Shown here: piece by piece, positions 1-8,407 of the stretch
How the letters are laid out: each line of letters starts with the position of its first letter
Position numbering within the stretch: the first letter of the stretch is position 1
NCBI GenBank assembly: GCA_963849955.1
Contig: CAWKJU010000030.1
Location: 26,432-90,431, forward strand
Origin: CAWFGW01 sp963849955
GTDB taxonomy: Bacteria; Bacteroidota; Bacteroidia; Cytophagales; JAAEPT01
Reading direction: 5' to 3'
DNA length: 64,000 nt
Notes under the pieces: model-generated
Seen by the model: only the letters and a program-made list of their open reading frames with translations
What the model was told of the DNA's origin: nothing
Databases searched by the model: none
Program-made: the position numbers and the translations under genes

Positions 1-187
1 TATGTAGTTCAGAGTTTAGAGTAGTTGAATCTATAATATCAGCAAATAATGAATACTTCTGTTGTTCTACACTATCAATCCTATCACCAATGGTTTCGTT
101 AAATGGGACTATTGTAGTTTGACATTTAGCTACATAAGCGATGAGCACAAAGATTACCAGAAGTATTTTTTTAAAAACATAATTCAT
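1..187 (-). CDS. Secreted protein of unknown function, N-terminal part (cut by window edge)
   Basis: An open frame runs from an ATG at 187 off the left edge and gives 62 residues. The first 23 or so form a likely Sec signal peptide: MNYVFKK followed by a hydrophobic run (ILLVIFVLIAYVA) ending near KCQT. The mature part seen (TTIVPFNETIGDRID and on) matches no family I know. The Cys before Gln could be a lipobox, but the positions before it (YVAK) fit poorly, so I favour an ordinary secreted protein. It is divergent from nothing nearby and sits just downstream of the helicase gene on the same strand, separated by about 215 bp, so it probably has its own promoter. Confidence 0.6.
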   Translation of the reverse strand, partial: MNYVFKKILLVIFVLIAYVAKCQTTIVPFNETIGDRIDSVEQQKYSLFADIIDSTTLNSELH

Positions 188-402
188 ATCCAAAAATTTA
201 AAATTGGCTAGTAGTGAATATATAAGAGTAATTTATAAAATCTAACCTTTATTCTCATTGATCAGCATCACTTGTCATAACAGTTATCCGATCTTCAATT
301 AAAGTAATTCGTTCATGATTAATCACTTTTTTCCGATATGTTTTGCTTTTTACTCCTTGAATAAGATAGTAAGACAAGAAGCATTAAGTTCAAAGGATTT
401 AA

Positions 403-2301
403 TCAAATCCACTCCCAAGCGGAACGATACGCATTATGTGTTTCTATATAATCCAAGAAGCCAGCATAAAACTTCTCAGAACCAATAGTCGCGCTATCTC
501 CAATTACTATCAATTTTTTCTTTGCCCGAGTCATGGCCACATTCATGCGTCTAAAATCTTTTAAGAATCCTATTTCATTACGATCGTTTGAGCGAACCAT
601 CGAAATATAAATGACATCGCGTTCTTGTCCCTGAAAAGAATCAATGGTGTTGATAGTGATGTCATGAGTCAATAATAGTTCCTCCGAAAAGTGAGTGTTC
701 ATATACTCAACTTGCGCTTTGTAAGGTGAAATGATACCCACAGAAAATGATTCAGAGACAGTTTCTAATAGATTATTTAAATGTTTTTGAAGAATGCCAA
801 ATTCACCTTCATTAAACAAACTACTCGATTCTTCGGGGTGTTTTTCATCAAAAGCACAGCCGGCAGTATCTATAAATTCTAATTGTAAATCCTCATGCCC
901 TAATAAGGCACTATATTTTACATTTTCAGCAGCTTTGAGTTCATTCGCATAAAATTGTTGGTTTGAAAAACCCATGATCACTTCATTCATACGGTATTGT
1001 GTGTCCAACAAGTTGATATTGGGAATCCGCTGTAGGCATTTCTCCATTAAGGTGACATCGAGACCTTCTTTTTTTGCTTTTTCAGATTTTACGGTGGGGG
1101 GCAATTGTAAGGGATCGCCTGCAAATACCACTTTTTCACTTTTTAAAATGGGAATCCAACAGGCTGGTTCTAATGCTTGAGCAGCTTCATCAATCACTAC
1201 CGTTTTAAACAGTCTGCCTTCCAGATAACGATGGTTTGCCCCAACTAAGGTACAAGTGATGATGTCTGCTTTTTCTAAGATGTCCTCCAACAGATAATCC
1301 TCTAATTTCGTAGCTTGATGAGCAATTTGTTTCGCTTCTTTAAGCATGAGTTTACGTTGTTCACGTTCTTCTCGACCAAAATTTCGTTTGTATTTAGTCG
1401 CCATCGTTCGGTACTCTGCTGCTTCTTTTTTCAGTTTTTTAATGTCCTTCGCCTGGCTATGATGACTCAATTGATGGTCTAAAGTGCAATCTGTTACTTT
1501 TTCATTTACACGAGCGATGTTCCCAATTCTAACAACATTTAAACCTACTTCCGATAGTTTTTCAGTCAATAAATCAGTGGCTGCATTACTCGGGGCACAC
1601 ACCAGAAGTTGTTTTTCTCTTTTATGTAAAGCTAAAATTGCTTGTACGAGTGTGGTCGTTTTTCCGGTGCCAGGAGGTCCATGGATTACTGCAACATCTT
1701 TTGAGCTAAGAATTTGAGCAATTGCTTTATTTTGAGAATCGTTGAGTTGTTCATTTTGATAGGTCTCAGTTATTGATTCATGGCAGGGGTAGTGACCCAA
1801 AATTTTCATGGCCAACGACTGAATTTTTTCTTCTTTTGTGGAGATGAGTACATCCAATGTTTTCTCCATCTCCTGAAAACTCTTTTCATCAAAGAGCAGT
1901 GTTACACCTATACTTCCCGAGCCAATCCAGTAAGGAAGGTCGTCTATCATAAAAGTGATTTTCATAACATCGCCACTCACAAAATGAATAGTTCCTTGTA
2001 TTGATTCTTCTTCTTTTTGATTATTCAGTAAAAATAATTCAACGGGTTTTCCAGAAGAAAATTGGTGTTCGTTCCCTTTTAGTTTGGTGCGTTCAACCAC
2101 TAAGTAGGGATAATCGCCTAAACCATATCCCTGTTCTTTAATTATTAAAGGATGCCATGTTAAACCCTTTGTTTTTTTCTGATGGATCGTTGCAGTGCTT
2201 ACAAAACTTTGGTATTGATTAAATGATTCTTCTTTTTCTAACTGAAGGGAATACTGAAGCTTTTTTACTTCATTTACTAATAAATTATATTTCTCTGACA
2301 A
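403..2301 (-). CDS. Superfamily 1 DNA/RNA helicase, Upf1/IGHMBP2-like
   Basis: A 632-residue ATP-dependent helicase of the Upf1-like SF1 group. Seen in order: an N-terminal beta-rich region (about 40-140), a Q-type motif LNDSQNKAI (186-194), Walker A GPPGTGKTT (208-216), a coiled, charged insertion (285-335), Walker B DEAA (371-374), motif III GDPLQLPPT (395-403), QYRM (435-438), TIDSFQGQERDVI (552-564) and motif VI RRMNVAMTRAKK (584-595). All catalytic motifs are intact. The family unwinds nucleic acid 5' to 3'; whether this one acts on DNA or RNA cannot be told from sequence. It appears monocistronic on the minus strand. Confidence 0.93.
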   Translation of the reverse strand: MSEKYNLLVNEVKKLQYSLQLEKEESFNQYQSFVSTATIHQKKTKGLTWHPLIIKEQGYGLGDYPYLVVERTKLKGNEHQFSSGKPVELFLLNNQKEEESIQGTIHFVSGDVMKITFMIDDLPYWIGSGSIGVTLLFDEKSFQEMEKTLDVLISTKEEKIQSLAMKILGHYPCHESITETYQNEQLNDSQNKAIAQILSSKDVAVIHGPPGTGKTTTLVQAILALHKREKQLLVCAPSNAATDLLTEKLSEVGLNVVRIGNIARVNEKVTDCTLDHQLSHHSQAKDIKKLKKEAAEYRTMATKYKRNFGREEREQRKLMLKEAKQIAHQATKLEDYLLEDILEKADIITCTLVGANHRYLEGRLFKTVVIDEAAQALEPACWIPILKSEKVVFAGDPLQLPPTVKSEKAKKEGLDVTLMEKCLQRIPNINLLDTQYRMNEVIMGFSNQQFYANELKAAENVKYSALLGHEDLQLEFIDTAGCAFDEKHPEESSSLFNEGEFGILQKHLNNLLETVSESFSVGIISPYKAQVEYMNTHFSEELLLTHDITINTIDSFQGQERDVIYISMVRSNDRNEIGFLKDFRRMNVAMTRAKKKLIVIGDSATIGSEKFYAGFLDYIETHNAYRSAWEWI

Positions 2302-2534
2302 AACTTTATGTTTAATATTTGTTGTTTAATGTTTCATTATTATGGATATAATATTGATAAGATATAGACAAATTTTGAAATTATATATTGAAGTATAACC
2401 AATATTAAGAATAGACATCCGTTACTATGCTTGTAATCAATCGTTTTTCAAGAAAGTTTGGAATGAAACTAACCTAAATATTGCTTTGTTTAGTGGACAA
2501 TAGAATTTAAATTCCATGTAAAATTAAATGTTCT

Positions 2535-3299
2535 ATGGAAATAAGATTAGTAAAAATTAGCCGATTACTTATTGCTATACTGTTTATTTTTTCAGCAATA
2601 ACGAAGCTTTTGTCTCTTCCCTTTTTCGATGGGTTAGTTGCTGAGCTATTGATTGGTAAAGATTATTACAATCATTCCGATGCATTATGGTACACTCAAG
2701 TTCTAACTAGAGTATTGATAAGTGCTGAACTGGTTTTGGGACTAGCAGTATTACAGGAACATTTTTTAAAAAGAATAATTATTCCAGCCATTGAGCTTAT
2801 ATTGTTGTTGTTCACCATTCATTTGTTTTATGAAAGTCTGACTCATGAAAATGGTTTTACCGATGGCAACTGCGGCTGTTTTGGAGACATTATTCCGATG
2901 AATAATTTGGAGTCAATTATTAAAAATGTAATTGCTATGTTGTTGGGTTTGGTTGTTTGGAGAAGCCACAAAAAACATCCACACCATCGGTTTGCCTCGT
3001 GGACAATTTCAGCTACTGTGGGGCTAGTTTGTCTGATTACACTTTGGTTAACTATAAAGGATTATTCTGTTGGTCAAGCTGATCCTACACCTACAGCAAT
3101 TGTTCATGAACCAACAGCTAATACCTTAGCTGAAAACATTAAGTTGAAAGCTGATTCACTAGTGGGTGTACAAGATTTTAAAAGCGCTTTGATATTGATG
3201 GAAACTCAAATCGAGCAAGACAGCCTGTTTGCCCTTGAACATTCAGATTATATTTCTCGGTTACGAGAAGTTATTGAAATAGAAAAAATGAAAAAGTAA
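2535..3299 (+). CDS. DoxX/MauE-like membrane protein, probable redox partner
   Basis: 254 residues with an N-terminal region of about four to five membrane spans (roughly 7-30, 55-75, 80-100, 128-142, 150-172) typical of the DoxX/MauE superfamily, and a soluble C-terminal tail of about 75 residues. The motif GNCGCFGD (about 112-119) places a C-x-C pair next to a membrane face, as in MauE-like proteins linked to thiol-disulfide exchange. The next gene begins 2 bp after the stop and encodes a thioredoxin-fold protein, which supports a shared role in envelope redox chemistry. The tail (Ala/Asp/Leu-rich, 'DFKSALILMETQIEQD') looks helical, perhaps TPR-like. The substrate is unknown. Confidence 0.75.
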   Translation: MEIRLVKISRLLIAILFIFSAITKLLSLPFFDGLVAELLIGKDYYNHSDALWYTQVLTRVLISAELVLGLAVLQEHFLKRIIIPAIELILLLFTIHLFYESLTHENGFTDGNCGCFGDIIPMNNLESIIKNVIAMLLGLVVWRSHKKHPHHRFASWTISATVGLVCLITLWLTIKDYSVGQADPTPTAIVHEPTANTLAENIKLKADSLVGVQDFKSALILMETQIEQDSLFALEHSDYISRLREVIEIEKMKK

Positions 3300-3301
3300 T
3301 T

Positions 3302-4081
3302 ATGAGAGCACTATTAACGATTATTGTTGGCTTGATACTATTTTCAGCGCAAGCGCAAACTTCAGATGATTTTTTTAATGAAGCTGCTTCTTACTATGTT
3401 TTAGGAGATTTTGAGGCTACCAAAACCGTTGTAACCACTGGCTTGGAAAAACTACCCAAAGACAAGCGGTTGCTGGCTTTAGCTGAAAAAGTTGGAGGAG
3501 TAACTTTAAATAAACCTGAGCCCGTTAAAAAGGATGCTGTTAAAGTGAAAGAAAATCCAGAGCCTGCTCAAATAGAATTATCCAAAAGCGATATCACTAA
3601 AGGGGTATTAAAAGATCATTTAGTTTTTTCTAATGGAGAGAAATTGAATCTTGATAAGGGAGAAAAACTAGTGGCGATGTTTAGCCTTTCTTGCGGACAC
3701 TGTCAACATGCTTACCGCGACCTGTGTTCAATATCCAAAGACGGCAATTTACCGAAAATGTATCTTTATAATTATGGACAAGAATTCGATGAAAAGTATT
3801 TTTTTAATCAGGCTGGTGGTTGTGTAGATGCCAATATTCGGTTTGAAGATTATAGCACATTCACGCGGTTACTTGAAGGAGAAGGATTTCCCCGAGTTTT
3901 GGCTTTTAAAAATGGTAAAATTGTGAAAGAATGGGATATAGTAAGCTTCAATGAAAAATCTGTACGTGACTTTTACAACATCCCTAAAAAAGAAACAACG
4001 GCACAACCAAAAGAAGAAGGGGTTAAAATAGAATCTGGTTCACAATGGGGTGGAACAGGGGAGAAAAAGCCTTGGGAATAA
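3302..4081 (+). CDS. Exported thioredoxin-fold protein
   Basis: 259 residues with a signal peptide (MRALLTIIVGLILFSAQAQ, cleavage near 19/20), a short helical region that resembles one TPR unit (about 22-65), a Lys/Pro-rich linker, and a thioredoxin-like domain from about 105. The active-site-like sequence FSLSCGHCQHAYRD carries a CGHC pair, the same as in protein disulfide isomerases, which suits thiol oxidation or isomerisation in the periplasm. The C-terminus is low complexity (GSQWGGTGEKKPWE). It is translated 2 bp after the DoxX/MauE-like gene, so the pair probably works together. Confidence 0.75.
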   Translation: MRALLTIIVGLILFSAQAQTSDDFFNEAASYYVLGDFEATKTVVTTGLEKLPKDKRLLALAEKVGGVTLNKPEPVKKDAVKVKENPEPAQIELSKSDITKGVLKDHLVFSNGEKLNLDKGEKLVAMFSLSCGHCQHAYRDLCSISKDGNLPKMYLYNYGQEFDEKYFFNQAGGCVDANIRFEDYSTFTRLLEGEGFPRVLAFKNGKIVKEWDIVSFNEKSVRDFYNIPKKETTAQPKEEGVKIESGSQWGGTGEKKPWE

Positions 4082-4098
4082 ATCGAAGTAGAACGTTT

Positions 4099-4959
4099 TT
4101 ATTTCAACTTCCCTTGAATCCCTCCAGTATGTAATACAACAACAGTGGTTCCTTTTTCGAAAAATCCTTTTTTCATTAAATCATAAACACCGTAAAAAAG
4201 CTTTCCAGTATACACGTGGTCAAGCAAGATGTGATGTCTACCTTCAAATTCACTGATAAAGTCAATTAATTCAGGTGTGGATTTGGCGTAGCCACCAAAG
4301 TGGTAGTCGGTTTGTAGTTTATAAGGTCGATCTCCCACATGGTTTTTAATTTCTTCATGTAAAAAATCACCCCCTTTTAATACAGGGAATCCAATCACGG
4401 TTTTATGGGTAGAATTGATTAATCCACTCACAGTTGTACCAGTACCACAAGCACAGCAAATAGTGTCAAATTCCTGGTCAATTTCGGACACAATTTCTTC
4501 ACACCCCTTTACGCCAAGGTTGTTAGCCCCACCTTCAGGAATGATAAATACATTCTTAAAGCGTTTATTCAGTTGATCTATAAATTCAGGGGTTGACTTA
4601 CTTCGGTAACTAGTTCGGTCAATGTATTCAAGTCGCATACCCCATTTTTTTGCATCGGCAAGTGTTTTATTGAGGGGAACGGTTTCTTCACCACGTATAA
4701 GTCCGATGGTTTTTATTCCGAAAAGTTGTCCTGCTGCTGCTGTAGCATGAATATGGTTCGAATATGCCCCACCAAATGTTAGTATTGAATCATAATCACC
4801 ATTTTTGAAAGTCTCGATATTGTGTTTTAGTTTCCGCCATTTGTTTCCAGAAATTTCTGGATGAATGAGGTCATCGCGTTTTACGAATAAACGAATTCCA
4901 GCTTTTTCAATCACGTCATCGTGAAGTTCTTCTAATGGTGAGGGTAGTTTGAGCTCCAA
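4099..4959 (-). CDS. PLP-dependent ACC deaminase / D-cysteine desulfhydrase family enzyme
   Basis: 286 residues of the fold type II PLP family that includes 1-aminocyclopropane-1-carboxylate deaminase and D-cysteine desulfhydrase. The PLP lysine is K40 in GNKWRKLK, preceded by KRDDLIHPEISG; TFGGAYSNH (61-69) is the phosphate/substrate loop and VLHTGG near the end closes the site. The start is TTG at 4959: the frame upstream has no ATG before an in-frame stop, and the family begins at this point. The reaction (amino acid cleavage to a keto acid and ammonia, with or without sulfide) is known for the family, but the substrate here cannot be assigned. The gene is divergent from the pseudouridine synthase. 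Confidence 0.85.
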   Translation of the reverse strand: MELKLPSPLEELHDDVIEKAGIRLFVKRDDLIHPEISGNKWRKLKHNIETFKNGDYDSILTFGGAYSNHIHATAAAGQLFGIKTIGLIRGEETVPLNKTLADAKKWGMRLEYIDRTSYRSKSTPEFIDQLNKRFKNVFIIPEGGANNLGVKGCEEIVSEIDQEFDTICCACGTGTTVSGLINSTHKTVIGFPVLKGGDFLHEEIKNHVGDRPYKLQTDYHFGGYAKSTPELIDFISEFEGRHHILLDHVYTGKLFYGVYDLMKKGFFEKGTTVVVLHTGGIQGKLK

Positions 4960-4964
4960 TTTTA

Positions 4965-4972
4965 TACTTTTG
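4965..4972 (+). promoter_or_regulatory. Bacteroidota -7 promoter element for the pseudouridine synthase
   Basis: TACTTTTG matches the TAnnTTTG -7 consensus of Bacteroidota promoters. It lies about 70 bp upstream of the GTG at 5042, which supports that start over the TTG at 4949 that lies upstream of this element. No well-spaced TTTG -33 box is visible. Confidence 0.45.
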
Positions 4973-5041
4973 TGTGAGTTTAAAGTTTACTGGGCAATCT
5001 TCAAAAATTTTAAGCGCTTAACTAACGGGGTAATAAAAATA

Positions 5042-6082
5042 GTGGACGAAGAAATAGAGCATAACGAATTTAGCGACAACGAAGAAGAAGGATTGTTTGA
5101 ACATCATCGATTTACTGCTGATCCAGGTCAAGCAGCTTTACGACTTGATAAATATTTACTGGATCGCTTAGGGCAGATTACCCGAAATCGCATCCAGAAT
5201 TATATTACCGATGGCTTTATCAAAGTCAACGATAAAGAGGTTAAAGCCAATTACAAAGTTCGTCCAAATGATGTGATTACTGTTTCGTTGGTAAACCCAC
5301 CACGCAACGAAGATATTTTGCCAGAAAATATACCTTTGGACATTATTTATGAAGATGATGAAATGCTCATTGTCAATAAAGAAGCTGGAATGGTTGTCCA
5401 TCCAGCATATAGCAATTGGTCAGGCACATTGGTAAATGCTCTGGTGTATCATTTTGATCAATTACCTACTCATCGCAATGGTGAAATTCGTCCGGGGTTA
5501 GTGCATCGAATAGATAAAAATACGTCCGGGTTACTTGTAATAGCAAAAACAGATGATGCTATGAGTTTCTTGGCAAGGCAGTTTTTTGACCACTCGATTG
5601 AGCGAACCTATTATGCCTTAGTTTGGGGAATTCCTAAAGAGACTCAAGGAACAATTGTCGGTAATGTAGGTAGAAGTCAGAAAGACCGAAAAGCTATGTC
5701 TGTTTACCCAGAGGGAGATTATGGGAAACATGCGGTTACGCATTATAAAGTATTGGAAACCTATCAATATGTGAGTTTAGTGCAGTGTAATTTAGAAACT
5801 GGAAGAACCCACCAAATACGTGCACACATGAAATTTTTAGGTCATCCCTTATTTAATGATGAAATGTATGGTGGAGATAAAGTGGTACAGGGTGAGCAGT
5901 TTTCCAAGTATAAACAGTTTGTACAAAACACTTTTGAAGTATTGCCGCGCCAAGCATTACACGCAAAAACATTAGGACTGATTCATCCCACAACAAAGGA
6001 ATTTATACAATTTGATTCAACCTTACCTTCTGATTTTCAACAAGGTATAGCACGATGGAAAAAATATGCCGAGGGTTTATGA
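5042..6082 (+). CDS. 23S rRNA pseudouridine synthase, RluA/RluD family
   Basis: 346 residues from a GTG at 5042. An acidic N-terminal stretch is followed by an S4 RNA-binding domain (about 36-82) and the RluA-type catalytic domain. The catalytic aspartate lies in HRIDKNTSGLLV (D158 from this start), and the domain includes GRTHQIRAHM. The RluD group isomerises uridines in 23S rRNA helix 69; the paralogues RluA/C/D cannot be separated with certainty, but the S4 domain excludes RluA. The frame is open up to a TTG at 4949, but that would overlap the divergent neighbour and its promoter. The next gene overlaps the stop by ATGA. Confidence 0.88.
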   Translation: MDEEIEHNEFSDNEEEGLFEHHRFTADPGQAALRLDKYLLDRLGQITRNRIQNYITDGFIKVNDKEVKANYKVRPNDVITVSLVNPPRNEDILPENIPLDIIYEDDEMLIVNKEAGMVVHPAYSNWSGTLVNALVYHFDQLPTHRNGEIRPGLVHRIDKNTSGLLVIAKTDDAMSFLARQFFDHSIERTYYALVWGIPKETQGTIVGNVGRSQKDRKAMSVYPEGDYGKHAVTHYKVLETYQYVSLVQCNLETGRTHQIRAHMKFLGHPLFNDEMYGGDKVVQGEQFSKYKQFVQNTFEVLPRQALHAKTLGLIHPTTKEFIQFDSTLPSDFQQGIARWKKYAEGL

Positions 6083-6924
6083 GTAAAGGAGTCCGCTTTA
6101 TGCTGATTTCAACGTTCCTCTTTTCTTTTATGCAGTTGTTGGTGAAGAAATTGGATTACATTCCTTTTTTTGAAATTATATTTTTTAGGGCCATAATATC
6201 TTTTGGAATTGCATCTAGCGCGATTTATAAGCAAAAAATCTCACCTTTTGGTAATGATAAAAGAAAACTAATTCTGAGAGGTTTGTTTGGGACAGCTTCA
6301 TTAACATCATTTTTCTATGCCTTGCACCATGTTCCTTTAGGAAGTGCGATTACTATTGTAAACATAAAACCGTTAATCATCCTACTTGTTGCTTTTTTCT
6401 TTTTAAAGGAAAAGGTAAGCTTGTGGCAGTGGTTGTGTTTTCTTTTATCTTTTATTGGAATAGCTATAGTAAAAGGATTTGACGCTCGAATTGATTCGTT
6501 AGGTTTGATAAGTGTATTAGGGGCTGCTGTATTTGCGGCCGTGGCGCATACTTTGGTAAGGTTACTCCGACAAACGGATCATCCGAATGTAATTATCTTT
6601 TATTTTACGTTGGTTACTTTACCTATAATCACACCATTTACTATTTGGTATTGGAAAATGCCACAAGGTTATGATTGGTTATGGTTGATTGGAATTGGCG
6701 TCATAACTCATTTTGGGCAGCTTTTTTTAACGAAAGCGTATCAGTCTGACGCGATGGCAAAAGTGTCTAATATTTATTATCTGGGAATTGTTTTTGCAGT
6801 GATATATGGCTACTTCTTCTTCAATGAGACCTATACATATGCTACGGCTTTTGGCTTATTTTTAGTCATAAGCGGAGTACTTTTAAACATGAAAATTCAA
6901 AAGCAAAATAGTAAACAGCCATAA
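6079..6924 (+). CDS. EamA/DMT-family transporter
   Basis: 281 residues, about ten membrane spans in two EamA repeats (roughly 5-135 and 145-275). Each repeat ends in the usual hydrophobic-helix plus short charged loop pattern, e.g. PLIILLVAFFFLKEKVS for the first. The DMT superfamily exports or imports small metabolites; the substrate is unknown. I chose the ATG at 6079 because it overlaps the upstream stop as ATGA, the usual coupling; an in-frame ATG at 6055 would add MEKICRGF, which is not typical of the family start. Co-transcribed with the pseudouridine synthase. Confidence 0.85.
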   Translation: MSKGVRFMLISTFLFSFMQLLVKKLDYIPFFEIIFFRAIISFGIASSAIYKQKISPFGNDKRKLILRGLFGTASLTSFFYALHHVPLGSAITIVNIKPLIILLVAFFFLKEKVSLWQWLCFLLSFIGIAIVKGFDARIDSLGLISVLGAAVFAAVAHTLVRLLRQTDHPNVIIFYFTLVTLPIITPFTIWYWKMPQGYDWLWLIGIGVITHFGQLFLTKAYQSDAMAKVSNIYYLGIVFAVIYGYFFFNETYTYATAFGLFLVISGVLLNMKIQKQNSKQP

Positions 6925-6993
6925 CTATTTGAAAAGATCTATCGTTTCTAGCTTTGTTCTATTTCACAGAATGAAGTTGTAAATCAAAAAAAC

Positions 6994-7027
6994 AAAAAAA
7001 GAGCGGTTCGGTTGACCGCTCTTTTTT
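6994..7027. terminator. Intrinsic terminator, bidirectional
   Basis: A 7-bp GC-rich stem GAGCGGT (7001-7007) / ACCGCTC (7015-7021) with a 7-nt loop is flanked by an A-run before and a T-run after, so the stem extends and works in both directions. It follows the EamA gene. Confidence 0.85.
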
Positions 7028-7142
7028 ATAAAAAAATTGTTAAACTAAACCGCTTATTAGTAGATACATATAAGCTTGATAAAGTAACCGTAGGCCTAGA
7101 AAATAAAATTTAACTATATTTAATTTTTATGGCTAAATCTAA

Positions 7143-8198
7143 ATGCGAATAAAAAAATCAACACTTATCTGGGCAGGATTTATTTTTGCTCTTTACATGA
7201 TTCTAATTGAAATCATGCTGTATTTTGAAAGTTTTAATCCTGATTCTTCTTTGGATACATTTTCTGAAGGATTTTGGTATTCCATTGTTACCGTAACTTC
7301 AGTGGGTTATGGTGATTATGTGCCGACCACTACTGGCGGAAAGGTAATAGGAGGCATCTTTGTATTAGCAAGTTTGGTCTCTTTTGGTTTTATTGTTGGG
7401 CGCTTGACAAATTATATTGGTGAATTGAAAGAAGATAAAAAAATGGGCTTTAAAGGAACAAAGTTTGAAAATCACACAGCAATAGTTGGGTGGAATAGTT
7501 TTTCTCGTTCAGTAGCAGATCAACTAATTGGTGTGGGTTCTAAAGTTGCTATTCTCACTTCAGAAAAAGCTAACATCGATTTAATTTTAGAGCACTACCA
7601 TCACAGTAAAAATTTATATGTGCTTTTTACAGAGTTTGATAATTTTGACTTGATTAAAAATGCCCAACTGGATAAAGCTTCTACTATTTTTTTAAATGCA
7701 AGTTCCGATACTGACAATTTGGTTCATTTGTTAAATTTCAAAAAACATTATATGCATCCAAACTATATTGTTTTGCTTGATAATGCTGATTTGCGTGGAA
7801 CTTTTAGAAGTGCTGGGGTTACTTATGCGGTGTCGAAACATGAAATTTCTTCTCAATTATTAGCCAGTTATATTTTTGAACCCGATGTAGCTGAGTTTGG
7901 CGAAGAAATTATCTCCAACGCAAAAACGGATACAGAATATGATATTATGATGTACCGTGTCATTGCGACCAACCCTTATGTCAATAAGTTATATGATGAT
8001 GTTTTTTTTGATTTGAAGAAAACGTACAATACGGTACTGATTGGTATTACAAAAAACATAAATGGAAAAAGAAAGCTAATAAAAAATCCGAGTGAATCTT
8101 TGAATGTAGAAATTGGCGATTATCTTGTGTTTATAAGCAACGCTCAAAACTGTGTGGGTATTAAAGAAGTATTTGGAGTGGAAGAAGGTATTGTTTAG
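7143..8198 (+). CDS. Two-TM potassium channel with RCK (TrkA-N/TrkA-C) domain
   Basis: 351 residues. TM1 (about 8-28), a pore helix and selectivity filter TVTSVGYGD (50-58), and TM2 (about 66-90) form a minimal KcsA/MthK-type pore. A cytosolic RCK domain follows: its Rossmann start HTAIVGWNSFSRS lacks the full GxGxxG pattern, so nucleotide binding may be altered, and the C-terminal part (about 265-351) fits TrkA-C. Family members are K+ channels gated by ligands bound to RCK. Single gene between two transcription boundaries; about 10 bp of AT-rich leader precedes the ATG. Confidence 0.88.
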   Translation: MRIKKSTLIWAGFIFALYMILIEIMLYFESFNPDSSLDTFSEGFWYSIVTVTSVGYGDYVPTTTGGKVIGGIFVLASLVSFGFIVGRLTNYIGELKEDKKMGFKGTKFENHTAIVGWNSFSRSVADQLIGVGSKVAILTSEKANIDLILEHYHHSKNLYVLFTEFDNFDLIKNAQLDKASTIFLNASSDTDNLVHLLNFKKHYMHPNYIVLLDNADLRGTFRSAGVTYAVSKHEISSQLLASYIFEPDVAEFGEEIISNAKTDTEYDIMMYRVIATNPYVNKLYDDVFFDLKKTYNTVLIGITKNINGKRKLIKNPSESLNVEIGDYLVFISNAQNCVGIKEVFGVEEGIV

Positions 8199-8221
8199 TT
8201 TTTAAACCCTTTAGTTTTCCT

Positions 8222-8229
8222 TATCTTTG
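8222..8229 (+). promoter_or_regulatory. -7 promoter element of a candidate small RNA
   Basis: TATCTTTG fits TAnnTTTG exactly and lies 24 bp after the channel gene. Transcription would start near 8234-8236, just where the closing stem of the structured RNA begins. Confidence 0.55.
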
Positions 8230-8232
8230 TAT

Positions 8233-8407
8233 TGGCCAGGACGTATTGAAAAATCCAACATTTATTCAATACTGGCATAGCCTTAGTTTTTCAAGAACAG
8301 GCCTCATTCCGATTTATCGGAACTCTTCGGAGCTAACGGTGGAAGTTTGCGATGTACGGGCGGCCAAATCCTGACTATCGGGATTTTTCAACCTGGCCAC
8401 TTTTTTT
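8233..8407 (+). ncRNA. Candidate structured small RNA of about 170 nt
   Basis: The 3' arm at 8381-8399 pairs without a mismatch with two 5' segments, TTGAAAAATCC (8246-8256) and TGGCCAGG (8233-8240), separated by a 5-nt bulge. This 19-bp closing stem encloses about 124 nt with two small hairpins: TTCCGA/TCGGAA around 8307-8322 and a CTC-TTCG-GAG UUCG tetraloop at 8323-8332. A TAnnTTTG promoter sits just upstream and seven Ts (8401-8407) follow. Length, long closing stem, autonomous promoter and U-tract resemble 6S-type RNA; I could not match it to SRP RNA, tmRNA or RNase P signatures. The 3' arm also encodes the last codons of the rhomboid gene on the other strand. Confidence 0.5.

Noticed and set aside
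4949..5041. Longer N-terminus for the pseudouridine synthase from a TTG at 4949
   Set aside because: It would overlap the start of the divergent PLP enzyme and lies upstream of a -7 promoter element; the added residues look unlike the family.
8233..8407. SRP RNA, tmRNA or RNase P RNA as identity of the structured RNA
   Set aside because: The SRP GGAA/GCAG internal loop, a tmRNA tag frame and the RNase P core motifs were not found.
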